64,000 nucleotides of DNA from Pelagibacterium xiamenense (GTDB lineage Bacteria > Pseudomonadota > Alphaproteobacteria > Rhizobiales > Devosiaceae). Made by a program: the position numbers and the translations under genes. This document shows positions 19,665 to 30,568 of the stretch, piece by piece (within the stretch, counting starts at the first letter, position 1; each line of letters opens with the position of its first letter). The DNA is taken from assembly GCF_021166475.1 (NCBI RefSeq), contig NZ_JAJOYS010000001.1, forward strand, positions 62,001 to 126,000, given 5' to 3'. Under the pieces are notes generated by a model, which was given only the letters and a program-made list of their open reading frames with translations, did no database searches and was not told where the DNA came from.

Positions 19665-19707
19665 TTACACGCACAACAAAGGCGGGGAGGCTTTTGTGTG
19701 CATGTAA
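19665..19707 (+). promoter_or_regulatory. Stem-loop in the hppA leader
   Basis: TTACA (19665-19669)/TGTAA (19703-19707), GCACA (19671-19675)/TGTGC (19697-19701) and AAAG (19678-19681)/CTTT (19691-19694) stack into a 14-bp hairpin with small internal loops, 40 bp before hppA. The purine-rich GGGGAGG in the loop resembles a ribosome site, so a regulatory role is possible; no known family is recognised. Confidence 0.4.
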
Positions 19708-19747
19708 CCAGGGCAGTATAGCTGACCAATGTTGAGGGGAATACACA

Positions 19748-21883
19748 ATGTCTCTGGCCCTTTGGCTCATCGTTGCCTGCGGTGTGCTTTCGATCATCTA
19801 TGGCATCGTCACCACGCGCACGGTTCTTGCCGCGGACGCCGGGACGGCACGCATGCAGGAGATTGCCGCCGCCGTCCGTGAGGGCGCGAGCGCCTATCTC
19901 AGGCGCCAATACACGACCATCGCCATCGTCGGCGCGGTCATCTTCGTCATCGCCTTTTTCCTTCTGGGCGCCTACGCGGCGATCGGCTTTTTGATCGGCG
20001 CGGTGCTTTCGGGAGCCGCAGGGTTCATCGGCATGAACGTTTCGGTGCGCGCCAATGTGCGCGTCGCCCAGGCTGCAACCACGTCCTTGGGCGGAGGGCT
20101 CGACCTGGCGTTCAAATCCGGCGCCGTGACCGGGCTGCTCGTCGCCGGCCTCGGGCTCCTGGGTGTCACGCTCTACTACTTCTACATGACCGCCATCGCG
20201 GGATTTGAGGCCATAGACCGCACCGTCATCGACGCGCTCGTCGCGCTCGGCTTCGGCGCCTCGCTGATCTCCATCTTCGCCCGTTTGGGCGGCGGCATCT
20301 TTACAAAAGGTGCCGACGTGGGCGGCGACATGGTAGGCAAGGTCGAAGCGGGCATCCCCGAGGACGACCCGCGCAACCCCGCAACCATCGCGGACAATGT
20401 CGGCGACAATGTCGGCGACTGCGCCGGCATGGCGGCGGACCTTTTTGAAACCTATGTCGTCACCATCGTCGCCACCATGGTGCTCGCGGCGATTATCCTG
20501 CCGGCCGACCTGAAACTCATCGGAATGGTGCTCCCGCTCGCTATCGGCGGCGCCTGCGTCATCACCTCGATCATCGGCACCTATTTCGTCAAGCTCGGCG
20601 CCAGCAGCAACATCATGGGCGCGCTCTACAAGGGCGTAATCGGCACGGGCGTGCTCTCGCTCGTGGCGCTGTTGCCTGTGATCTGGCTGATGTTCGGCGA
20701 CATCATGATGCCGATAACCGTCGGCACGACCACCTTCACGCCGCTCGCGCTCTATTTCTGCGGCGTCGCCGGACTTGTGATCACCGGGCTCATCATCTGG
20801 ATCACCGAATACTATACAGGAACCGACCGTCGCCCGGTCAATTCCATCGCCGAAGCCTCGATCACCGGGCACGGCACCAACGTCATCCAGGGCCTCGCGG
20901 TTTCGCTTGAATCCACGGCGTTGCCCGCGCTCGTCATCATCGCCGGGATCATCGCGACCTACTCGCTCGCAGGGCTCTTCGGCATCGGCGTCGCCGTGGT
21001 CACCATGCTCGCCCTCGCGGGCATGATCGTCGCGCTCGACGCCTTCGGGCCGGTGACCGACAACGCGGGCGGCATCGCCGAGATGGCCGGCTTGCCCGAG
21101 GAGGTGCGCAAGAACACCGATGCGCTCGACGCCGTCGGCAACACCACCAAGGCCGTGACCAAGGGCTACGCCATCGGCTCGGCGGGCCTCGGTGCACTCG
21201 TGCTCTTTGCCGCCTATACCCAGGACCTCTCCTATTTCATCGGCGAGGCCACCGAGGGCGATTTCTATTTTGGCGTCGGCCAGGTGAGCTTCTCGCTTGC
21301 CGATCCTTATGTCGTCGTGGGACTGCTCTTTGGCGGGCTTCTGCCCTTTCTTTTCGGCGGCATGTCTATGACCGCCGTCGGGCGCGCCGCGCAATCGGTC
21401 GTTGTCGAGGTGCGCCGGCAGTTCAAGGAAAAGCCCGGCATCATGGAGGGCAAGGACAAGCCCGACTACGGCCGCGCGGTCGACATGCTGACCAAGGCCG
21501 CGATCCGCGAGATGATCGTGCCCTCGCTCCTGCCGGTGCTCTCGCCCATCGTCGTCTTCCTCGTGATCCTTCTGATCGCGGGCAAGGCCGCCGCCTTCGC
21601 CGCGCTGGGCGCCATGCTCCTGGGCGTCATCGTCACCGGGCTCTTCGTCGCCATTTCGATGACCGCGGGCGGCGGGGCCTGGGACAACGCCAAAAAGAGC
21701 TTCGAGGACGGGTTCACCGATTCGACCGGCCAGGTGCACCATAAGGGCTCGGACGCCCACAAGGCCTCCGTGACCGGGGATACTGTCGGCGATCCCTACA
21801 AGGACACCGCCGGCCCCGCGGTCAACCCGATGATCAAGATCACCAACATCATTGCGCTGCTGCTCCTGGCTGTACTGCACTGA
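19748..21883 (+). CDS. hppA: Membrane-bound H+-translocating pyrophosphatase
   Basis: This 711-residue pump with about 16 membrane helices hydrolyses pyrophosphate and moves H+ out of the cytoplasm. The substrate site is in the [20 protein letters not shown] region and the [18 protein letters not shown] block, with a second [18 protein letters not shown] block. Near residue 462 it has GNTTKA: Lys where K+-dependent members have Ala, which marks the K+-independent H+-pumping class. It has its own leader and a clear terminator, so it is a single-gene unit. A soluble pyrophosphatase is encoded about 5.7 kb downstream. Confidence 0.96.
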   Translation: MSLALWLIVACGVLSIIYGIVTTRTVLAADAGTARMQEIAAAVREGASAYLRRQYTTIAIVGAVIFVIAFFLLGAYAAIGFLIGAVLSGAAGFIGMNVSVRANVRVAQAATTSLGGGLDLAFKSGAVTGLLVAGLGLLGVTLYYFYMTAIAGFEAIDRTVIDALVALGFGASLISIFARLGGGIFTKGADVGGDMVGKVEAGIPEDDPRNPATIADNVGDNVGDCAGMAADLFETYVVTIVATMVLAAIILPADLKLIGMVLPLAIGGACVITSIIGTYFVKLGASSNIMGALYKGVIGTGVLSLVALLPVIWLMFGDIMMPITVGTTTFTPLALYFCGVAGLVITGLIIWITEYYTGTDRRPVNSIAEASITGHGTNVIQGLAVSLESTALPALVIIAGIIATYSLAGLFGIGVAVVTMLALAGMIVALDAFGPVTDNAGGIAEMAGLPEEVRKNTDALDAVGNTTKAVTKGYAIGSAGLGALVLFAAYTQDLSYFIGEATEGDFYFGVGQVSFSLADPYVVVGLLFGGLLPFLFGGMSMTAVGRAAQSVVVEVRRQFKEKPGIMEGKDKPDYGRAVDMLTKAAIREMIVPSLLPVLSPIVVFLVILLIAGKAAAFAALGAMLLGVIVTGLFVAISMTAGGGAWDNAKKSFEDGFTDSTGQVHHKGSDAHKASVTGDTVGDPYKDTAGPAVNPMIKITNIIALLLLAVLH

Positions 21884-21903
21884 CCCGACCGGGGAACGCT
21901 TGC

Positions 21904-21930
21904 AAAGCCGGCCCTTCAAGGGCCGGCTTT
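21904..21930 (+). terminator. Intrinsic terminator after hppA
   Basis: AAAGCCGGCCC (21904-21914) pairs perfectly with GGGCCGGCTTT (21920-21930) around TTCAA, 20 bases after the hppA stop. The A-tract/T-tract arms suggest it can work in both directions. Confidence 0.85.
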
Positions 21931-22082
21931 GTCGTGTCGACAGTCGTAAAAGCGTCAGCATTCCTGTCTATCATAAAGTCGTATGTCATTGAATCTTAAG
22001 CATGATATTGGACATTTAACGGAGCGGGCTCTAGTCTGGCCCTGACGCAAAACGATCGATCGCGACCGAGGGCGGAAATCCG

Positions 22083-25000
22083 ATGACACGTACTGTCGAA
22101 ACGCTGATGAGCGCCTGGAACGCGCGACTCGAAACGCTCGCCGCCGAGAAGCCGCGCGAAGCCGTCTTCATCAAGAAGGCGCTCAAGTCGTCGGACGAAA
22201 ACGATCTTCTCAGCTATGACGTCGACACCCTGGAGGCGCTCCTGAGCCGCACGGCCGCCCACATCGGCGAGCGCAAACCGGGCACAGCCGACATCCGCAT
22301 CTGGTCGCCCGAGGCGCCGGGTGCGCGCGACGTCGTCGTCATCGATATCTATTCCGCCGACACGCCCTTCATCGTCGATTCCGCGCTCGGGGCGATCCGC
22401 GCCGCCGGCGGCGTCATTCGCTTCATGACGCACCCCGTCGTGCCGGTCGACACCACCGGAACGCCCTGGACGGTGCTCGACAAGCCGACCCCGGAATCGC
22501 GCAACGAGTCGATCCTGCAGGTCCATATCGACCCGCCGGCGGACGCCGGTACGCTCGACACCATCCGTGCAGAACTCGAAGAAACCATGACGCACGTGCG
22601 CCGCGCCGTCATCGACTGGCGCGACATGCTCGAGCGCCTGCGCACGGTGGTCGTCGAATACCGCGAACACCCTCCGCATATGCGCGAACCCGAACTGGCC
22701 GAGGCCATGCACTTTCTTGCCTGGCTCGCGGACCATAATTTCACCTTCCTGGGCATGCGCGAATACCGGTTCACCGGCCCGGACGGCCAGCTTGCCCCGG
22801 TCGAAGGCAGCGGGCTTGGGATTCTGCGCGACGCGAACTACGTCTACTTGCGCCAGGGCGATGAGTACGTCCACACCACCGACCGGCACGCCGAGTTCCT
22901 CGCGAGCGAGGAACCGCTCATGGTCACCAAGGCCAACAAGCGCGCCCTCGTCCACCGCCGCGTGCACATGGATTATGTGGGCATCAAGATCTTCGACGCC
23001 GACGGCAGGACCGTCGGCGAATTGCGCGTGGTCGGTCTTTTTACCTCGATGTCCTTTGCGGTTCCGCACACCGAAGTGCCGCTTATCCGCCGCAAGGTGA
23101 CCGCGGTGATGCAGCGCTCCGGATTCGACCCGCGCGGACATGCGGGCAAGGCCTTGATGAACGCGCTCGACAATTATCCGCGCGCGGAGATGTTTCAGAT
23201 TTCCGTCGACGAGCTGTTCGAATTCGCCTCGGTGATCGCGACGCTTCCCGACCGCCCGCGCGTCCGCGTCCTCCCGCGCATCGACAGGTTCGACAATTTC
23301 GTCTCCATCCTCGTCTACCTCCCGCGCGATCGCTTCGATTCCGGGGTGCGCAGCAAGATCGGCACCTACCTCGCCGAGCGCTACGACGGCCGCGTTTCAG
23401 CCTTTACGCCGGATTTTCCCGAGGGGGATCTTGCGCGCGTGCACTTCATTATCGGCCGCAATGGCGGCCCCACGCCGCGCCCCGAGCGCGATGACCTCGA
23501 AGCCGACGTGAACGAAATCACCCGGACCTTTGCCGACAGGATGCGCGGCGAAGCCGAAGACCCGGCCTTGGTCGCAAGCTACGCAAACGCGTTTTCAGCC
23601 GACTATCAGCACGCCTATTCTCACATCGATGCGCTTGAGGATGTCGCCGTATTCAAGGGTCTCGGACCGCAAAAGACACTCGCCGTTCACCTCGAACCCG
23701 GACACGTCGAGCCCGGATCGCTGACACTCAAATTCTATCATCGCGAGCACCCCATTCCACTGTCGGACCGGGTGCCGCTCCTGGAGAATTTCGGCTTCCG
23801 CGTCATCGATGAGCGCACCTATCTGATCACCCCCGACAACGCCCGGCCGCGCTATCTGCACGACATGACCGTTGTCCCCGCCGACGGCCGGGCGCTCGAC
23901 GTGCCCAAACTCGCCCCCCGGCTCGAGGCCGCAATCGTCGCCGCGTCGCTGGGTGAAATCGAGAATGACGGGTTCAACCGGCTGACCGTCCTCACAGAGA
24001 TGGGCCATGCCGACATCACCATCCTGCGCGCGCTCGCGCACTACCTCAAGCAGGTCGGGATTGCCTATTCCCAGCGTTACATCTGGTCCGCGCTGGCCAA
24101 TCAGCCGCAGCTCGCAAGCGCGCTGGTGACACTGTTTCACACCCTGCACGCGCCCCGCGTCGATCCCGCCCGCGAGGAAAAAATCGAGGCGCTGCAACAG
24201 GATATCGCGACGCATCTCGAGGCGGTGACATCGATCGACGAAGATCGGATCGTCCGGCGGCTGCTCAATCTCGTCGCGGTCTCGCTGCGCACCAACCTCT
24301 ATCAGGACGACCGCCCCGCGCTCGCGATCAAGTTCGATGCCAGCGCCGTCGAGGGCATGCCGCGCCCGCGGCCATATCGGGAAATTTTCGTTTATTCCCC
24401 GCGGGTTGAGGGTGTCCATATGCGCGGCGGCCCCATCGCCCGCGGCGGTATCCGCTGGTCGGATCGGCCCGAGGATTTCCGCACCGAAATCCTGGGTCTG
24501 GTCAAGGCGCAGATGGTCAAGAACGCCGTCATCGTGCCTGTGGGCGCCAAGGGTGGTTTCGTGCCGCGCCGGATGCCGCTAAACCCCGACCGCGAAACGT
24601 TTTTTGCCGAAGGCACGGCGTGCTACAAGATCTTCATCGGCGCGCTTTTGGATGTCACCGACAATTTGCACGATGACACCATCGTGCCCCCTACGATGGT
24701 GCATCGCAGGGACGACGATGACCCCTATCTCGTCGTCGCCGCCGACAAGGGTACGGCGAGCTTCTCCGATACCGCCAACGCCATTTCCGTCTCCCGCGAT
24801 TTTTGGCTCGGCGACGCCTTCGCGTCAGGGGGATCGGCGGGTTACGACCACAAGAAGATGGGCATCACCGCCCGCGGCGGCTGGGAAGCGGTCAAGCGGC
24901 ACTTCCGCGAGATGGACCACGACATCCAGACAGAGGAATTCACCGTCGCAGGCGTCGGGGATATGTCCGGCGACGTTTTCGGCAACGGCATGCTATTGAG

Positions 25001-26825
25001 CGAAAAGATCAGGCTCGTCGCTGCCTTCGACCACCGCGACATCTTCATCGACCCCGATCCCGACCCTGCAACGAGCTTCGCCGAGCGCAAGCGGCTCTTC
25101 GAGATGGGCCGCTCGAGCTGGCAGGACTACGACACGTCCAGGATGTCGGAAGGCGGCGGCATTTATCCCCGCACGCTCAAATCCATCGAGCTGTCTCCGC
25201 AGGCCCAGGACCTTCTCGGCCTGGGTGCCAAAGTGTCGCCCTCCGAGGTGATGAACGCCATTTTGAAAGCGCGGGTCGATCTCCTGTGGTTCGGCGGCAT
25301 CGGCACCTATATCCGCGCCTCGAGCGAAACCGATGCCGACGCCGGGGACCGCGCCAACGACGCGATCCGCATCACCGGCAAGGAGGTCGGGGCCAAAGTG
25401 ATCGGCGAGGGCGCCAATCTGGGCGTCACCCAACTGGGCCGCATCGAATATGCGATGAACGGCGGCCGCATCAATACAGACGCCATCGACAATTCCGCCG
25501 GGGTGAATTCCTCGGACCTCGAGGTCAATATCAAGATCGCGCTGTCGAGCCTCGTGCGCTCGGGCGCACTGCCGATCGAGGATCGCAACGCCTTCCTCGT
25601 CGAGATGACCGAGGAAGTCGCCGCGCTCTGCCTGCGCAACAACTATCTTCAGACCCTGGCGCTATCGCTGACCGAACGCGCCGGACACCGGCAGCTTCCC
25701 GACCTCATCGACCTGATGGGAGGGCTCGAAGCCGAAGGCGAGCTCGACCGTTCGGTCGAATATCTGCCCGATGCAAATACGCTTGCCGAACGGCAGGCCG
25801 CGGGCCAGGCCCTCACGCGCCCGGAGCTGTCCGTGCTTCTGGCCTACGCCAAGAACACGCTCTTTGCCGACCTCCTGTCGTCCTCGATCCCGGACGATCC
25901 CTATCTCGCCAAGGAGCTCTTCCGCTATTTCCCCGAAACGCTCAAAGAACGCTATCCCGACGCGATCGAAACCCATCGCCTGCGCCGTGAAGTGATCGCG
26001 ACGGTCCTTTCCAACGCCATGATCAACCGGGGCGGCCCGGCCTTCGTCTCGCGGCTGGTTACCATGACCTCGACCGATGCGGGCGCCGTCGCCTTCGCCT
26101 ATGCCGCCGCGCGCGACGCCTATGATCTGCAGAACCTCAACGCGGCGGTCGACGCGCTCGACAACCGGATTTCGGGGGAGACGCAGCTGGCGCTCTATGC
26201 CGAAATCCAGCGCCTGCAGGTGTCCCAGGCGCTCTGGTTCCTGCGCAACGAAAAGTTCGACGCGGGGCTTTCGGACATGGTCACGCGCTACGGCAACGGG
26301 GTCGCCGAAATCCGCGCGGCGCTGCCCGACCTCGTTTCGCCCTTTCTCGCCAATGCCATCGCCGAACAGGAACGCGCCTTCGAGGCGGCCGGCACGCCCC
26401 CCGACCTCGCCCGGCGGATCGCCGCGCTTTCGGTTTTGACGCTGGCGTCCGATATCGTTTTTGTCGCGCACCGCTGCGAGCGGCCGGTCGCCGATACCGC
26501 CAAGGTCTTCTTTGCGGTCATAGAAACCTTCCGCCTTGGACGCATTACCGAACAGGGTGCGGCGATCGAAGCCACCGAACGCTTCGACCGCATGGCGCTC
26601 GACCGCGCCATGGCCAACCTGACGCGCGCCCTCCGCGACGTCACCTCCGACGTGCTGACCGCCGAGGGCAAGACCGTCGATGCCCAGCTCGTCGCATGGC
26701 AAACCCCGCGCAAGGCCGCGATCGCGCGGACGGCGGAAACGGTCGGGGACCTGATCGAGGGCGAGCTGACGATTTCGCGCCTTTCTGTGGCAGCGGGGCT
26801 CCTCTCGGATCTGGCAAAGGGGTAA
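22083..26825 (+). CDS. gdhB: NAD-specific glutamate dehydrogenase, large (GDH-180) type
   Basis: The 1580-residue protein belongs to the 180-kDa class of NAD-dependent glutamate dehydrogenases, which deaminate glutamate to 2-oxoglutarate and so feed the TCA enzymes encoded upstream. Residues 1-700 are the long regulatory region with ACT-like parts (VVVIDIYSADTPFIVDS, HFIIGRNGG). The catalytic core follows: RGGPIARGGIRWSDRPEDFR (from about residue 781) and VGAKGGF near 820. The nucleotide-binding part has VAGVGDMSGDVFGNGML and VIGEGANLGVTQLGRI. The C-terminal 400 residues are the usual helical domain. Length is close to the family norm of about 1600. Confidence 0.95.
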   Translation: MTRTVETLMSAWNARLETLAAEKPREAVFIKKALKSSDENDLLSYDVDTLEALLSRTAAHIGERKPGTADIRIWSPEAPGARDVVVIDIYSADTPFIVDSALGAIRAAGGVIRFMTHPVVPVDTTGTPWTVLDKPTPESRNESILQVHIDPPADAGTLDTIRAELEETMTHVRRAVIDWRDMLERLRTVVVEYREHPPHMREPELAEAMHFLAWLADHNFTFLGMREYRFTGPDGQLAPVEGSGLGILRDANYVYLRQGDEYVHTTDRHAEFLASEEPLMVTKANKRALVHRRVHMDYVGIKIFDADGRTVGELRVVGLFTSMSFAVPHTEVPLIRRKVTAVMQRSGFDPRGHAGKALMNALDNYPRAEMFQISVDELFEFASVIATLPDRPRVRVLPRIDRFDNFVSILVYLPRDRFDSGVRSKIGTYLAERYDGRVSAFTPDFPEGDLARVHFIIGRNGGPTPRPERDDLEADVNEITRTFADRMRGEAEDPALVASYANAFSADYQHAYSHIDALEDVAVFKGLGPQKTLAVHLEPGHVEPGSLTLKFYHREHPIPLSDRVPLLENFGFRVIDERTYLITPDNARPRYLHDMTVVPADGRALDVPKLAPRLEAAIVAASLGEIENDGFNRLTVLTEMGHADITILRALAHYLKQVGIAYSQRYIWSALANQPQLASALVTLFHTLHAPRVDPAREEKIEALQQDIATHLEAVTSIDEDRIVRRLLNLVAVSLRTNLYQDDRPALAIKFDASAVEGMPRPRPYREIFVYSPRVEGVHMRGGPIARGGIRWSDRPEDFRTEILGLVKAQMVKNAVIVPVGAKGGFVPRRMPLNPDRETFFAEGTACYKIFIGALLDVTDNLHDDTIVPPTMVHRRDDDDPYLVVAADKGTASFSDTANAISVSRDFWLGDAFASGGSAGYDHKKMGITARGGWEAVKRHFREMDHDIQTEEFTVAGVGDMSGDVFGNGMLLSEKIRLVAAFDHRDIFIDPDPDPATSFAERKRLFEMGRSSWQDYDTSRMSEGGGIYPRTLKSIELSPQAQDLLGLGAKVSPSEVMNAILKARVDLLWFGGIGTYIRASSETDADAGDRANDAIRITGKEVGAKVIGEGANLGVTQLGRIEYAMNGGRINTDAIDNSAGVNSSDLEVNIKIALSSLVRSGALPIEDRNAFLVEMTEEVAALCLRNNYLQTLALSLTERAGHRQLPDLIDLMGGLEAEGELDRSVEYLPDANTLAERQAAGQALTRPELSVLLAYAKNTLFADLLSSSIPDDPYLAKELFRYFPETLKERYPDAIETHRLRREVIATVLSNAMINRGGPAFVSRLVTMTSTDAGAVAFAYAAARDAYDLQNLNAAVDALDNRISGETQLALYAEIQRLQVSQALWFLRNEKFDAGLSDMVTRYGNGVAEIRAALPDLVSPFLANAIAEQERAFEAAGTPPDLARRIAALSVLTLASDIVFVAHRCERPVADTAKVFFAVIETFRLGRITEQGAAIEATERFDRMALDRAMANLTRALRDVTSDVLTAEGKTVDAQLVAWQTPRKAAIARTAETVGDLIEGELTISRLSVAAGLLSDLAKG

Positions 26826-26897
26826 GGCGCGACCCCAAGGGTCAAATCATGAAGGTGGCATAATTTGAGCGCTGGCAGCGATGACAAGGCCGGCGCC

Positions 26898-27461
26898 CTA
26901 AAATCCTGCTTCCCACGCCCCCACCCGCTCCGGTTCCATCGCCGCGCAATCGAACCCGGGAACGAACCGTTCCGCTGCCCGGCGGGCAAGCGTGTTGGCG
27001 TCAGGGTTCGCCCGCGCGTCGACATAGGCGACGTGGCAGGTGTTGCCGATCTCGAGCCTGGTGACGACAAGCACCTGCCCTTGCTCGCCGCCGTCCTCAA
27101 ATGCGTCGAGGTAATAGCGCAAAATCGTGGCGACGGGGATCGGGCCGAATTCCGGCCGGTCCACGACGAGCCATTCGAGCGTGTCGTGGATCGTATTGAA
27201 CGGGGGCAGCGTCTGGCGTCGGGCGATCTCGTCGGCAGCATCGGGCCCGTAAGAGACGAAAAAGCGCAGGTCACCCTCGGACACCAGCAGCGGATAGCCG
27301 CGATAGCCCGGGCACGTCCAGCTTGCGCCAAGTTCGTATTGCGAGACCATGGTGCACTCATCGGCGATGTCGATATGGGTATATTCGCTGCGCCACTCCT
27401 GCGCTTGCGCGGTGCCCGCGGCGAGCCCTGCGATAACTGCGATGATGGCCAATGGTTTCAT
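26898..27461 (-). CDS. Secreted hypothetical protein
   Basis: The 187-residue precursor has a clean signal peptide ([20 protein letters not shown], cleavage before QEWRSEY), so the mature part is periplasmic. It has four cysteines (in DECTM, WTCPG, GNTCH, FDCAA), enough for two disulfides. The start at 27461 is chosen from the GGAGG ribosome site before it. I do not recognise a domain. It is convergent with gdhB (72-bp gap) and divergent from ppa. Confidence 0.75.
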   Translation of the reverse strand: MKPLAIIAVIAGLAAGTAQAQEWRSEYTHIDIADECTMVSQYELGASWTCPGYRGYPLLVSEGDLRFFVSYGPDAADEIARRQTLPPFNTIHDTLEWLVVDRPEFGPIPVATILRYYLDAFEDGGEQGQVLVVTRLEIGNTCHVAYVDARANPDANTLARRAAERFVPGFDCAAMEPERVGAWEAGF

Positions 27462-27577
27462 GCTGGCGTCCCTCCTTCGGCGTCCGGGCTCAATATGGCT
27501 TGCAAACTCGCGCCGCGCTAGGCACAACAGCGCCCGATCCATCCCCTCCTCCCAACCCGATATGGATTGAAGATCAT

Positions 27578-28111
27578 ATGAACATCGACGCCATTGCGGT
27601 CGGCAAGAACCCGCCCGAGGATTTGAACGTCATCATCGAAGTGCCGCTGGGCGGCGAGCCGATCAAATACGAGATCGACAAGGACAGCGGCGCGCTCTTT
27701 GTCGACCGCTTTCTCTATACGCCCATGCGTTACCCCGGCAATTACGGCTTTGTGCCCCACACCCTGTGCGGCGACGGCGACCCGCTCGACGTGATCGTCC
27801 TCAACTCCCGCCCGCTGGTCCCCGGCGCCATCGTGCGCTCGCGTCCCGTCGGCGTGCTGTTCATGGAAGACGATGGCGGGGTCGACGAAAAGATCCTCGC
27901 CGTGCCGGTTTCCAAGCTCACCCGCATGTACGACTCGGTTCAGGACGTGACCGACCTGCCCGAAATCCAGATCGAGCGCGTCAAGCACTTCTTCACCCAC
28001 TACAAGGACCTCGAGCCCGGCAAATGGGCCAAGATCGACCGCATCGGCGGTATCGACGATGCCCGCAAGGTGATCCTCGATTCGATCGAGCGGGCCAAGG
28101 CGGAAGGGTAA
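27578..28111 (+). CDS. ppa: Inorganic pyrophosphatase (soluble, family I)
   Basis: The 177-residue cytoplasmic enzyme cleaves pyrophosphate to phosphate and drives biosynthetic reactions. Family I motifs include the active-site strand [29 protein letters not shown] and the metal site [16 protein letters not shown]-like [11 protein letters not shown] lies near the end. The start is ATG 27578, giving the usual [21 protein letters not shown]-terminus. A 7-bp GC hairpin (28120-28142) follows the stop without a T-run. The genome therefore has both soluble and membrane pyrophosphatases. Confidence 0.96.
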   Translation: MNIDAIAVGKNPPEDLNVIIEVPLGGEPIKYEIDKDSGALFVDRFLYTPMRYPGNYGFVPHTLCGDGDPLDVIVLNSRPLVPGAIVRSRPVGVLFMEDDGGVDEKILAVPVSKLTRMYDSVQDVTDLPEIQIERVKHFFTHYKDLEPGKWAKIDRIGGIDDARKVILDSIERAKAEG

Positions 28112-28234
28112 GCGACCTTGGCGCGGCGCCCTGTGCCGCGCCCCACACCTTCGGTTTACTTGACCTTTGGCCGGACACGGGCGTAGAACGTGCCCGGCCT
28201 AATTTTACCGGTTTGACGGGAAACGCGACGAAAT

Positions 28235-29641
28235 ATGAGCAAGACGCTTTACGACAAGATCTGGGACGATCACCTGGTTGCCAACAACGAGGACGGCACC
28301 TCGCTGATTTATATCGATCGTCACCTCGTTCACGAAGTAACGAGCCCCCAGGCTTTCGAAGGCCTTCGCCTTGCCGGCCGCAAGGTCCGTGCCCCCGAGC
28401 GCACGCTCGCAGTGGTCGACCATAACGTGCCGACGACCGACCGCACCCACGGTATCGACGACCCGGAATCGAAAATCCAGGTCGATACGCTGGCGAGGAA
28501 CGCGGCGGATTTCGGCGTCGAATATTATAACGAACTCGACATGCGCCAGGGCATCGTCCACATCGTGGGCCCCGAGCAGGGCTTCACGCTGCCGGGCATG
28601 ACGATTGTGTGCGGGGACAGCCACACCTCGACCCACGGCGCCTTCGGCGCGCTCGCCCATGGCATCGGCACCTCCGAAGTCGAGCACGTTCTTGCGACCC
28701 AGACGCTCATTCAGTCCAAGGCCAAGAACATGCGCGTCACCGTCGACGGCAAATTGCCCGAGGGCGTGACGGCCAAGGACATCATCCTCGCCATCATCGG
28801 CGAGATCGGCACTGCCGGTGGCAACGGCCACGTCATCGAATTTGCCGGCGAGGCGATCCGCGAGCTGTCCATGGAAGGCCGCATGACGGTCTGCAACATG
28901 ACCATCGAAGGCGGCGCCCGCGCGGGCCTTATCGCGCCGGACGAAAAAACCTTCCAATACGTCAAGGACCGCCCGCGCGCGCCCAAGGGCACCGCTTACG
29001 GCATGGCCCTCGACTATTGGAAGACGCTCTATTCGGACGATGGCGCGCATTTCGACAAGGAAGTGCGGCTCGATGCGGCCAACCTGCCCCCGATCGTCTC
29101 CTGGGGCTCCTCGCCCGAGGACGTCGTTTCGGTGACCGGCGTCGTGCCCGATCCCGAGGCGATCCAGGACGCCAACCGCCGCGCCTCGAAAAAGCGCGCG
29201 CTCGAATATATGGGCCTCGTGCCGGGCACCAGGATCACCGATATCGAACTCGACCGCGTGTTCCTGGGCTCGTGCACCAATGGCCGCATCGAGGACCTGC
29301 GCGCCGCCGCGGCCATCGTCAAGGGCCACAAGGTTCACGAGCGGGTCAACGCCATGGTCGTTCCCGGCTCGGGGCTGGTCAAGGCCCAGGCCGAGGCCGA
29401 GGGACTCGACAAGATCTTCATCGAGGCGGGCTTCGACTGGCGTGAACCGGGCTGCTCGATGTGCCTTGCCATGAACGCCGACAAGCTCGCGCCGGGCGAA
29501 CGCTGCGCCTCGACCTCGAACCGCAATTTCGAGGGCCGCCAGGGCTTCAAGGGCCGCACGCACCTCGTCTCCCCGATCATGGCCGCCGCCGCGGCGATCC
29601 GCGGGCACTTCGTAGACATCCGCGAGTGGCCGCGCGGCTGA
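28235..29641 (+). CDS. leuC: 3-isopropylmalate dehydratase large subunit
   Basis: The 468-residue aconitase-family subunit isomerises isopropylmalate in leucine synthesis, together with LeuD (not in the window). The iron-sulfur ligands are C347 ([10 protein letters not shown]), C407 and C410 (GCSMC). The active-site regions [17 protein letters not shown] and [20 protein letters not shown] are complete. The start is ATG 28235. The stop overlaps the ATG of the next gene (TGATG), so the zincin is translated from the leuC message. leuB and leuD are not adjacent. Confidence 0.96.
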   Translation: MSKTLYDKIWDDHLVANNEDGTSLIYIDRHLVHEVTSPQAFEGLRLAGRKVRAPERTLAVVDHNVPTTDRTHGIDDPESKIQVDTLARNAADFGVEYYNELDMRQGIVHIVGPEQGFTLPGMTIVCGDSHTSTHGAFGALAHGIGTSEVEHVLATQTLIQSKAKNMRVTVDGKLPEGVTAKDIILAIIGEIGTAGGNGHVIEFAGEAIRELSMEGRMTVCNMTIEGGARAGLIAPDEKTFQYVKDRPRAPKGTAYGMALDYWKTLYSDDGAHFDKEVRLDAANLPPIVSWGSSPEDVVSVTGVVPDPEAIQDANRRASKKRALEYMGLVPGTRITDIELDRVFLGSCTNGRIEDLRAAAAIVKGHKVHERVNAMVVPGSGLVKAQAEAEGLDKIFIEAGFDWREPGCSMCLAMNADKLAPGERCASTSNRNFEGRQGFKGRTHLVSPIMAAAAAIRGHFVDIREWPRG

Positions 29642-30066
29642 TGGCCCAGGGCGGCAAAGACGATTTTTGGGGGCGCCGCGAGGCGCCCTCTCTCGATGAT
29701 ATCGAGGCCCTCGCCGCCAAAGCGCTCGAAGCTCTGCCCGAGCCTTTTCGTGCGCTCGCCGCCGAGGTTCAATGCCGCGTCGCGGAGTTTCCCGAAGATG
29801 CGGTACTCGAGGACATGGGAATCGAAAGCCCATTCGATCTGCTGGGGCTTTTCGAAGGCATCGGCATGACCGAAGACGGCGCCGCGCCCTATACCGGGCA
29901 GATGCCCAACCGCGTCTGGCTGTACCGCCGCCCGATCCTCGACTACTGGGCCGAGCACACCGATACGCTCGAGGATATCGTCACCCATGTTCTGGTGCAC
30001 GAGATCGGGCACCATTTCGGGCTTTCGGACGACGATATGTACGCCATAGACGACGCGCCGGACTAG
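29641..30066 (+). CDS. Minimal zincin-type metallopeptidase family protein
   Basis: The 141-residue protein has the zinc-protease motif VHEIGHHFGLSDDD: H120, E121 and H124, with D130 as likely third ligand. This is the pattern of the small zincin family formerly called DUF1025 (PF06262-like). Such proteins are cytoplasmic and have no known substrate. There is no signal peptide. Its ATG shares bases with the leuC stop, so it depends on leuC transcription. The 3' end overlaps the convergent hypothetical gene by 4 bp. Confidence 0.85.
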   Translation: MAQGGKDDFWGRREAPSLDDIEALAAKALEALPEPFRALAAEVQCRVAEFPEDAVLEDMGIESPFDLLGLFEGIGMTEDGAAPYTGQMPNRVWLYRRPILDYWAEHTDTLEDIVTHVLVHEIGHHFGLSDDDMYAIDDAPD

Positions 30067-30401
30067 GTCCCGCCGTCCAGATCGAGCGATTGCGCCTCGC
30101 TTGAGGACATGAAGCGGTAGTCGATCTGCCGGCCCTGATCCAGATCGTCGTCGACAACGAGCACCAGATCCTGCCGGCGCAGCGCCGCCATCCACTCGCC
30201 CCATTCGGCGAGCGTGAAGCCCGGCACGGGCCGGTCCGCCCCCTCGTTGTGATCCGCGTTGAGCGCATGCTGGTCGAAAGTGAGCTGCAAGAGCGGGCTG
30301 GTCCCGCCGCCGGGCTCGGGCACCTCCATCATCACCGGTGCGCCGCCCCGCGCTTCCGTCCACTGCCGTATCGCTTCTTCGTCCCTTAAGATCCGGGCCA
30401 T
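30063..30401 (-). CDS. Hypothetical protein
   Basis: The 112-residue protein has no signal peptide or membrane segment. It is acidic, with motifs such as FDQHALNADHNEGADRPVPG and FTLAEWGEWMAALRRQDLVL. I do not recognise a family. The start is ATG 30401. It is convergent with the zincin gene and divergent from the membrane GGDEF gene (167 bp, a promoter-sized gap). Confidence 0.6.
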   Translation of the reverse strand: MARILRDEEAIRQWTEARGGAPVMMEVPEPGGGTSPLLQLTFDQHALNADHNEGADRPVPGFTLAEWGEWMAALRRQDLVLVVDDDLDQGRQIDYRFMSSSEAQSLDLDGGT

Positions 30402-30568
30402 TTTCGCGGTTCCGTTCCTTGTTCAGATGCGTCCAAAGAACAACGCAACGGCCCGCCAAACGGTTCACCGGACGATTGACCGGGATAGGTCAGCCTTTTA
30501 GATGGTTTTAACCCATTCTTATGGACGTTTTTTCTAAGTTCGTCCGGCCTGGCTAACGACGGTTTCCT

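Noticed and set aside
28120-28142. GGCGCGG/CCGCGCC hairpin after ppa as an intrinsic terminator
   Set aside because: There is no T-tract after it; kept only as a comment under ppa.
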